In this document: piece after piece, positions 8,673 to 12,286 of the stretch
Numbering within the stretch: position 1 is the stretch's first letter
Layout of the letters: each line of letters begins with the position of its first letter
NCBI GenBank assembly: GCA_937889855.1
Contig: CALBYK010000173.1
Span: forward strand, 1-12,286
Direction of reading: 5' to 3'
DNA: 12,286 nt
Source of the DNA: an uncultured Prevotella sp.
Lineage (GTDB): Bacteria; Bacteroidota; Bacteroidia; Bacteroidales; Bacteroidaceae
The notes under the pieces: generated by a model
Told to the model about the DNA's origin: nothing
What the model saw: only the letters and a program-made list of their open reading frames with translations
Databases searched by the model: none
Position numbers and translations under genes: made by a program

Positions 8673-8902
8673 TTGCGACGATTGTTTGTTTTAGTAACTG
8701 TTTGTTTATTAGGAACAGGTAGATATTTGTTTGATTTGAGTTGACTCAGATTACATGGTAAACGTAAAGTCATATCGTATAAAGAGCATTTTAAGCGAAA
8801 CGTGCATTGGCATGCTTAGCATATTTGGCTCAAGCCATTACTAATACGCACATTATATGCCCTCTTTTGTGTGGTAGTTGATAATTTTTCTTAATTCTGC
8901 TG
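8673..8902 (-). other. Long 5' leader of the glycan operon
   Basis: If the promoter at 8903-8933 is used, the susC mRNA has a leader of roughly 220 nt. It contains a near-palindrome TGAGTTGACTCA (8737-8748) and a short TGGC-TCAA-GCCA hairpin near 8826-8837. Neither is long enough to call as an operator or riboswitch. The last bases before the ATG are A-rich with no Shine-Dalgarno, as usual in this phylum. Confidence 0.4.
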
Positions 8903-8933
8903 CAAAGCAATAAAAAAAAACACACATGGGCAA
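8903..8933 (-). promoter_or_regulatory. Candidate promoter of susC-susD-GH85
   Basis: On the minus strand TTGCTTTG (8903-8910) matches the -7 consensus TAnnTTTG at all but the second fixed base, and TTG (8931-8933) lies 20 bp upstream as a -33 element. The spacer carries a run of nine T. An imperfect -7 box fits a promoter that needs an activator, as glycan-utilisation promoters often do; that last step is inference. Confidence 0.5.
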
Positions 8934-9125
8934 CTTTTTTGATATAAATCATTTTGTAATTAATACAATTTAACAAAAAAACTGCCATTATAAAAATATT
9001 GAGCGAATATCCGGGATGTAGACTGGCTGTTGCTCGACACTATTAATTGGCTCCTCGGACATTTAGAGTAACACAACGCCTTATTACAATTGGCATTTGG
9101 TGAAGAGAGACGATTTTAAAGGCTC
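8934..9125. other. Gene-free region upstream of the glycan operon promoter
   Basis: I see no gene here. The part to 9000 is very AT-rich. Beyond it are two copies of AATTGGC (9045-9051, 9088-9094), a word that recurs in the loop of the hairpin at 9126-9210, and CGAATATCCGGGAT (9004-9017), which resembles the right arm of that hairpin (CGAAATACCGGAT). This is where an activator of the operon would be expected to bind, but no site is proven. Confidence 0.4.
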
Positions 9126-9210
9126 ATCCGGTATTTCGAGTGACTAAATTTCATTTCCATTCCTATAATTGGCATTATGGGAATACTTTACATCACTCGA
9201 AATACCGGAT
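9126..9210. repeat. Nested 85-nt inverted-repeat element
   Basis: The outer arms ATCCGGTATTTCGAGTGA (9126-9143) and TCACTCGAAATACCGGAT (9193-9210) are a perfect 18-bp inverted repeat. Inside, TAAA (9145-9148) can pair with TTTA (9187-9190), and ATTCCTATAAT (9159-9169) pairs with ATTATGGGAAT (9174-9184) over 11 bp with one wobble around a TGGC loop. The whole block folds as one long hairpin. It lies 3 bp beyond the T-run of the tRNA terminator and about 190 bp upstream of the operon promoter. It has no T-run of its own, codes for nothing visible, and no target-site duplication is evident. It could be a small palindromic mobile or REP-like element, or a regulatory structure. Confidence 0.8.
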
Positions 9211-9213
9211 AAT

Positions 9214-9262
9214 AAAAAAAGGCAACATTACAGGATTGCTTCACCACCCTATAATGTTGCCT
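9214..9262 (-). terminator. Rho-independent terminator of the tRNA-Val gene
   Basis: AGGCAACATTA (9220-9230) and TAATGTTGCCT (9252-9262) form a perfect 11-bp stem; AGG/CCT inside can add three pairs after one mismatch. On the minus strand the stem is followed by seven T (9214-9220). It begins 14 bp after the 3' end of the tRNA gene. The plus-strand side has only three T, so it is not clearly bidirectional. Confidence 0.85.
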
Positions 9263-9276
9263 TTCGTCCAAGAAAG

Positions 9277-9351
9277 TAGGGACGCCCGGGCTCGAACCGG
9301 GGACCTCTGCAATGTGACTGCAGCGCTCTAAACCAGCTGGGCTACGCCCCT
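9277..9351 (-). tRNA. tRNA-Val (anticodon CAC)
   Basis: The 75-nt minus-strand sequence folds as a full cloverleaf: acceptor AGGGGCG/CGTCCCT with one G-U pair and discriminator A, D-arm GCCC/GAGC with GG in the loop, anticodon stem CTGCA/TGCAG around GTCACAT, a 5-nt variable loop, and T-arm CCCGG/CCGGG around TTCGAGC. The anticodon, at 9314-9316, is CAC, which reads GTG (valine). CCA is not encoded. The third D-stem pair is a C-A mismatch (usually T-A). The gene has its own promoter and terminator. Confidence 0.9.
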
Positions 9352-9371
9352 ATGTTTCTTGTAAGCTTCGG

Positions 9372-9403
9372 CGAAAGTACTGCTTTTTTATGAAACAGCC
9401 AAA
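9372..9403 (-). promoter_or_regulatory. Candidate promoter of tRNA-Val
   Basis: On the minus strand TACTTTCG (9372-9379) matches TAnnTTTG except for one base, and TTTG (9400-9403) lies 20 bp upstream. The tRNA 5' end at 9351 is 20 bp downstream of the box, giving a short precursor leader. Confidence 0.6.
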
Positions 9404-9614
9404 TTTTCAAAGAGTTTTTTATTGCGAAAAAAGTACAAATACATCACAAATAGCCATAACCGATAGTCATACAGACAGTTAGCGAGTGACACTTTTTCGC
9501 AATAACACCGACATCCATCACCTTATTTGTCACTTTTTCCTCACATTATCCTCACCTTAGCCATCATCACAAAAGCGTAAAAGATACGACAGACAAAAAA
9601 AACATCGAGAAAAA
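9404..9614. other. Divergent intergenic region between tRNA-Val and the DUF6078-like gene
   Basis: No gene is visible. The region separates the leftward tRNA promoter from the rightward promoter of the small-protein gene. It holds a separated inverted repeat (9419-9505) and a direct repeat of CACTTTTTC (9490-9498 and 9531-9539, 41 bp apart, about four helical turns). I found no duplicated piece of the tRNA that would mark an attachment site. Confidence 0.5.
9419..9505. repeat. Separated inverted repeat with A-tracts
   Basis: TTATTGCGAAAAAAGT (9419-9434) and ACTTTTTCGCAATAA (9491-9505) are inverted copies that differ only by one extra A in the left tract, with 56 bp between them. The pair lies between two divergent promoters. 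Spaced A-tract arms like these could be a looping site for a regulator or a recombinase; the function is not shown. Confidence 0.6.
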
Positions 9615-9647
9615 CTTGCAATTGCGTAGCGCAATATTGTATCTTTG
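9615..9647 (+). promoter_or_regulatory. Promoter of the DUF6078-vapE cassette
   Basis: TATCTTTG (9640-9647) matches the -7 consensus exactly. The best -33 candidate, CTTG at 9615-9618, is 21 bp upstream, slightly long. Transcription would start around 9654, leaving a leader of about 35 nt before the ATG at 9690. The box also shows that a TTG at 9645, in frame with the downstream gene, is not a start codon. Confidence 0.6.
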
Positions 9648-9689
9648 CAAAACCAAAAGAAAAGCACTCAACACAAAAAACAAACAAAC

Positions 9690-10139
9690 ATGAGAAACAA
9701 CGAACTCCTAAGGGCTGCCATATCAGGCAGCGAGATTCCAAAAAACTGGCTGTACTGCTTCAACTCACAATGCCAACAACGTGAAAGATGCGTGCGATAC
9801 ATCTCGGGCACCGTACCACCCAACGACCGCACTTGGGGACAGGCTGTCTTTCCAGCCTCCAGCGACAACCATACATGCCCACACTTCAAACTGCTAAGAC
9901 TGATATGCACGGCATGGGGATTCGACAAACTCTTCGATGAGGTAAAGGTCAAGGATGCCCCGAAAATAAGAAAACTCATGAAAGACATGCTCGGAGGCAA
10001 CGGCTCCTACTACAGATTCATGCACGGCGAGCGACGGCTCACACCCGAGCAGCAAGCGTCGGTCAAAAGGCTCTTCAGCCAATTCGGCTACAACGATGCC
10101 GACTTTGACTTCTTCCGCGAGGAGATTGACTTCACATAG
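9690..10139 (+). CDS. Small cysteine-rich protein, DUF6078-like
   Basis: A 149-residue soluble protein with no signal peptide or membrane segment; its function is not known to me. The start is the ATG at 9690, after an A-rich leader; reading further upstream would run into the promoter. The N-terminal half carries Cys23, Cys28 and Cys34 (YCFNSQCQQRERC) and Cys63 with His65 (NHTCPH), a spacing that could hold a metal ion or iron-sulfur cluster. The second half is charged and helical, with a conserved-looking segment KIRKLMKDMLGGNGSYYRF and ending FDFFREEIDFT. The size, the Cys pattern and the Bacteroidales setting fit my memory of DUF6078, but I could not check this. It precedes the VapE-like gene by 116 bp on the same strand and probably shares its promoter. 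Confidence 0.75.
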   Translation: MRNNELLRAAISGSEIPKNWLYCFNSQCQQRERCVRYISGTVPPNDRTWGQAVFPASSDNHTCPHFKLLRLICTAWGFDKLFDEVKVKDAPKIRKLMKDMLGGNGSYYRFMHGERRLTPEQQASVKRLFSQFGYNDADFDFFREEIDFT

Positions 10140-10255
10140 ACATTACCAAATCACGGCAGACGCATTACAACATACAGGTAATGACTATACCAAAGTAAGG
10201 TAGCACGACTACAACAGCCCTGTAACACTGAAAAAAACAAAAAAATAAATACATC
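10140..10255 (+). other. Gap between the two cassette genes
   Basis: No TAnnTTTG promoter is visible on the plus strand here. CATTACC (10141-10147) and GGTAATG (10177-10183) form a 7-bp inverted repeat with a 29-nt loop directly after the upstream stop codon, a weak candidate for an mRNA structure. The last 30 bases are strongly A-rich, typical of translation initiation in this phylum. Confidence 0.4.
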
Positions 10256-11455
10256 ATGAAAGACACAAATCCCATTGACGCTATGATTGACTTCATCACC
10301 GAACGCTACTCACTGCGCTACAACACCCTCACGACATGTGCCGAATACCGCCAGACAGGCGACGGAACAGACGCATACCGGCCACTCGACACACGCACCC
10401 GAAAGCGCATAACACTGGAAGTACAGCGCAACGGCATAGAGGTGAGCCAGAACGACATAGCCAACTATATCGACTCCGACTACATACGCTCCTACAACCC
10501 TATCGACACATATCTTGACACATGCGAGGGCATATGGGACGGAAAGGACCATATAGCCGAGCTTGCCGCGACGGTGCCTACAGACACGCCCATGTGGAAA
10601 GAATGGTTCACAACATGGTTCATTGCCATGGTAGACCAATGGCGCCACCGCCCTACCCGACTCTACGGAAACAGCGTCGCACCGCTGCTCATATCACCGC
10701 AGGGCTACAACAAGAGCACATTCTGCCGCCGCCTCCTGCCCAAGGAACTGGCATGGGGCTACACCGACAACCTTGCCGTCAGCGAGAGGCGCCAAATGCT
10801 TAACGCCATGTCGCAGCAGCTACTTATCAACCTCGACGAGTTCAACCAAATTTCGGCACGACTTCAGCAGGGATTCCTGAAGAACATCATGCAACTGCCG
10901 ACAGTGAAGCTAAAACGCCCCTACGGGACACGACTTGAGGACCTTCCACGCACAGCGTCGTTCATAGCTACAAGCAACATGACCGACATTCTAAGCGACC
11001 CGTCGGGCAACCGACGATTCATCGGGGTGGAGCTGACGGCACCCATCGACATCAGCAACATACCCGACCACCGCCAACTGTATGCACAGGCTCTGCAAAT
11101 GCTGCGCAACGGGCAGCGCAGCTGGTTTGACAAAAAGGAGACAGAGAGAATAATGGAGTGGAACCAACGGTTCGAGACTCGAGAACCTATAGAGCAATAC
11201 TTCCGGATGTTTTTCACTCCTGCCAGACTCTCCGAAACGACAGGCAAGGAAACAGAGGAAGAAAACACAACGAAGGCAGAATGGCTTAGTGCGGCAGAGA
11301 TATTCGACACGCTGAAAAGCAAGGTTGGCTCATCGCTGAAAGTGTCGAGTCTAATGAACTTTGGACGCAAACTGTCCAACATGCCCGACCTGGAAAGACG
11401 CAGGTTCAATACAGGCATGCGCTATCTCGTGAAACACATAGAACGGCAACAGTGA
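10256..11455 (+). CDS. VapE-type P-loop ATPase/helicase with C-terminal DUF3874-like domain
   Basis: This 399-residue protein resembles the virulence-associated protein E family, superfamily 3-like ATPases common in Bacteroidales mobile elements and prophages, where they are thought to act in DNA replication. The N-terminus (about 1-110) ends with a VapE-like NPIDTYLDTCEGIWDGKDHI. Then come Walker A, LLISPQGYNKSTF (Lys153, Ser154), Walker B, LLINLDEF (Asp194-Glu195), a sensor-like SFIATSN (235-241) and an arginine-finger candidate GNRRF (251-255). Residues 343-399 (EWLSAAEIFDTLKS, MNFGRKLSNM) look like DUF3874. The Walker A glycine before Lys is Asn here; I recall GY-x-KST forms in Bacteroidales relatives, so this may be a family trait. 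The protein lacks the BT4734/VirE N-terminal primase-like domain often fused to it. No integrase lies nearby. It converges on rplQ. The ATPase call is firm; the biological role is unknown. Confidence 0.85.
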   Translation: MKDTNPIDAMIDFITERYSLRYNTLTTCAEYRQTGDGTDAYRPLDTRTRKRITLEVQRNGIEVSQNDIANYIDSDYIRSYNPIDTYLDTCEGIWDGKDHIAELAATVPTDTPMWKEWFTTWFIAMVDQWRHRPTRLYGNSVAPLLISPQGYNKSTFCRRLLPKELAWGYTDNLAVSERRQMLNAMSQQLLINLDEFNQISARLQQGFLKNIMQLPTVKLKRPYGTRLEDLPRTASFIATSNMTDILSDPSGNRRFIGVELTAPIDISNIPDHRQLYAQALQMLRNGQRSWFDKKETERIMEWNQRFETREPIEQYFRMFFTPARLSETTGKETEEENTTKAEWLSAAEIFDTLKSKVGSSLKVSSLMNFGRKLSNMPDLERRRFNTGMRYLVKHIERQQ

Positions 11456-11552
11456 CGGCACATGCAAGGACAGTGAGGCTTCGAGTGATGGTTCTCGGCC
11501 AACGCGACAAGAAACGTCACTTCTCATATAATTGACTATCAAGAGGTTACAA

Positions 11553-11571
11553 CACAAAAAGCTGTTTTGTG
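11553..11571 (+). terminator. Weak candidate terminator after the VapE-like gene
   Basis: CACAAAA and TTTTGTG form a 7-bp stem around AGCTG, about 100 bp after the stop. The stem is AT-rich and no T-run follows directly (only TTTT five bases on), so efficiency is doubtful. The longer complement CGTCAC (11515-11520) with GTGACG (11569-11574) competes for part of it. Confidence 0.3.
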
Positions 11572-11613
11572 ACGGTTTTACACTTCTTTTCAACTCATGC
11601 CGAGCATACAACG

Positions 11614-11653
11614 AAAAAAGGTCTGGCAGAACCCTCAAGTTCCGTCAGACCTT
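11614..11653 (-). terminator. Rho-independent terminator of the ribosomal alpha operon
   Basis: On the minus strand GGTCTG pairs with CAGACC, then after one A-C mismatch CGGAAC pairs with GTTCTG around the loop TTGAGG, and six T follow (11614-11619). It lies 32 bp after the rplQ stop, at the expected end of the operon. Confidence 0.9.
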
Positions 11654-11685
11654 CCTTGTATTGAGATAAAGTCGATAAAATCGAA

Positions 11686-12180
11686 TTATTCAGCCTTAGC
11701 CTCTTCTGTAGCCTCTGTTGCAGGAGCCTCAGTAGCAGGAGCCTCAGTAGTAGCCTCTGCAGCTGTAGACTTGCGGCTACGGCGAGTCTTCTTGCCAGCC
11801 TTGGCAGTCTTAGCCATGTTCTCGTCGAAGTCAACGAGCTCGATGAATGCAACCTGAGCAGCGTCACCCTTACGAGTGCCGAGCTTGATAACGCGAGTAT
11901 AGCCACCAGGACGGTCGCCCACCTTCTCAGCAACAGTGCTGAAAAGCTCCTTGATGGCATACTTGTTCTGGAGGTAGCTGAACACTACACGACGAGAGTT
12001 TGTGCTGTCGTCCTTGCAACGTGTGATCAGCGGCTCTACATACATCTTCAAGGCCTTAGCCTTGGCGAGGGTCGTAGTGATTCTTTTGTGCATAATCAGC
12101 GAAACGGCCATGTTAGCGAGCATGGAGCTACGGTGAGATGCAGTACGGCCCAGGTGGTTGAATTTCTTATTGTGTCTCAT
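11686..12180 (-). CDS. rplQ: 50S ribosomal protein L17
   Basis: A 164-residue protein of the large ribosomal subunit. The core (about 1-120) shows the L17 signature MRHNKKFNHLGRTASHRSSM, then LITRCKDDSTNSRRVVFSYL, and GDRPGGYTRVIKLG near residue 95. The remaining 40 or so residues are a lysine-rich then Ala/Thr/Glu/Pro-rich tail, giving a protein longer than the 127 residues of the E. coli version; such tails are usual in Bacteroidetes. It follows rpoA by 5 bp and is the last gene of the alpha operon, with a terminator directly after it. Confidence 0.98.
   Translation of the reverse strand: MRHNKKFNHLGRTASHRSSMLANMAVSLIMHKRITTTLAKAKALKMYVEPLITRCKDDSTNSRRVVFSYLQNKYAIKELFSTVAEKVGDRPGGYTRVIKLGTRKGDAAQVAFIELVDFDENMAKTAKAGKKTRRSRKSTAAEATTEAPATEAPATEATEEAKAE
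11720..11749 (-). repeat. 15-bp tandem repeat in the L17 tail
   Basis: Two exact copies of GCAGGAGCCTCAGTA (plus-strand sense) lie head to tail. On the coding strand they give two copies of the five-residue unit T-E-A-P-A in the disordered C-terminal tail. Slippage here would change tail length without shifting frame. Confidence 0.85.
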
Positions 12181-12185
12181 TTGTT

Positions 12186-12286
12186 TTATTCTTTATCTAA
12201 TTTGTATTGAGAAATGTCAGTTCCAAACGACAGATTCAGACTCTCGAGCAAATCATCAAGCTCTGAAAGCGATTTCTTACCGAAGT
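12186..12286 (-). CDS. rpoA: RNA polymerase alpha subunit, C-terminal end only
   Basis: The last 32 codons and stop of a minus-strand gene that continues past the right edge. The visible protein is FGKKSLSELDDLLESLNL followed by SFGTDISQYKLDKE, which is the end of the Bacteroidales alpha-subunit C-terminal domain. The stop lies 5 bp before the rplQ start, the standard rpoA-rplQ order. It was too short to stand out as an open frame and is called from sequence and context. Confidence 0.93.
   Translation of the reverse strand, partial: FGKKSLSELDDLLESLNLSFGTDISQYKLDKE

Noticed and set aside
8759..8766. TACGTTTA on the minus strand as an alternative susC promoter
   Set aside because: It misses the final G, and no TTG lies 19-21 bp upstream, so the candidate at 8903-8933 is better.
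9140..9331. A 63-codon plus-strand frame over the hairpin, terminator and tRNA
   Set aside because: It runs across three structural features and the antisense of a tRNA gene, and it lacks a promoter.
9277..9351. Attachment-site duplication of the tRNA 3' end, as expected for an integrated island
   Set aside because: I searched by eye on both sides through 11613 and found no second copy of the tRNA 3' end. Also, the cassette lies beyond the 5' end of the tRNA, not the 3' end where integration usually occurs.
9645..9689. An upstream TTG start that would lengthen the DUF6078-like protein by 15 residues
   Set aside because: The TTG is part of the -7 promoter box TATCTTTG, so it lies upstream of the likely transcription start. 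The ATG at 9690 follows an A-rich leader and is preferred.
9541..10000. Minus-strand open frames upstream of and across the DUF6078-like gene
   Set aside because: They overlap the plus-strand promoter and coding region, have no leader or promoter, and their hydrophobic, Phe/Cys-rich sequence reflects antisense reading of A-rich DNA.
1..12286. CRISPR arrays and insertion sequences
   Set aside because: No regularly spaced repeats, transposase genes or terminal inverted repeats of an IS were seen anywhere in the window.

Overview
The window looks like chromosomal DNA from a Bacteroidales bacterium, most likely Prevotellaceae or a close relative. The evidence is a SusC/SusD pair, promoters of the Bacteroidetes type (TTTG, 19-20 bp, TAnnTTTG), A-rich rather than Shine-Dalgarno leaders, a tRNA gene without encoded CCA, a long-tailed ribosomal protein L17, and a type IX secretion (T9SS) sorting domain, which common gut Bacteroides usually lack.

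Layout. Positions 1-238 hold a consensus promoter for a gene beyond the left edge and the terminator of the operon that follows. Positions 239-8672 are a compact three-gene minus-strand polysaccharide utilisation locus: a SusC-like TonB-dependent transporter, a SusD-like surface lipoprotein and a GH85 endo-beta-N-acetylglucosaminidase with GEVED and T9SS sorting domains. A likely promoter lies about 230 bp upstream of susC. Positions 8934-9689 are a gene-poor control region with a nested 85-nt hairpin, a tRNA-Val(CAC) gene with its own promoter and terminator, a separated inverted repeat, and a plus-strand promoter. Positions 9690-11455 are a two-gene plus-strand accessory cassette: a small cysteine-rich protein (DUF6078-like) and a VapE-type P-loop ATPase with a probable DUF3874 C-terminus. 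Positions 11614-12286 are the end of the ribosomal alpha operon on the minus strand (rpoA 3' end, rplQ, terminator).

How it works together. The GH85 enzyme should cut the chitobiose core of N-glycans on host or dietary glycoproteins at the cell surface; SusD would capture the released oligosaccharide and SusC would import it. No regulator or exo-glycosidase is in the window, so both must act from elsewhere. The cassette between the tRNA gene and rplQ is the least understood part: its ATPase family is typical of mobile elements, but no integrase or clear attachment-site duplication is visible here.
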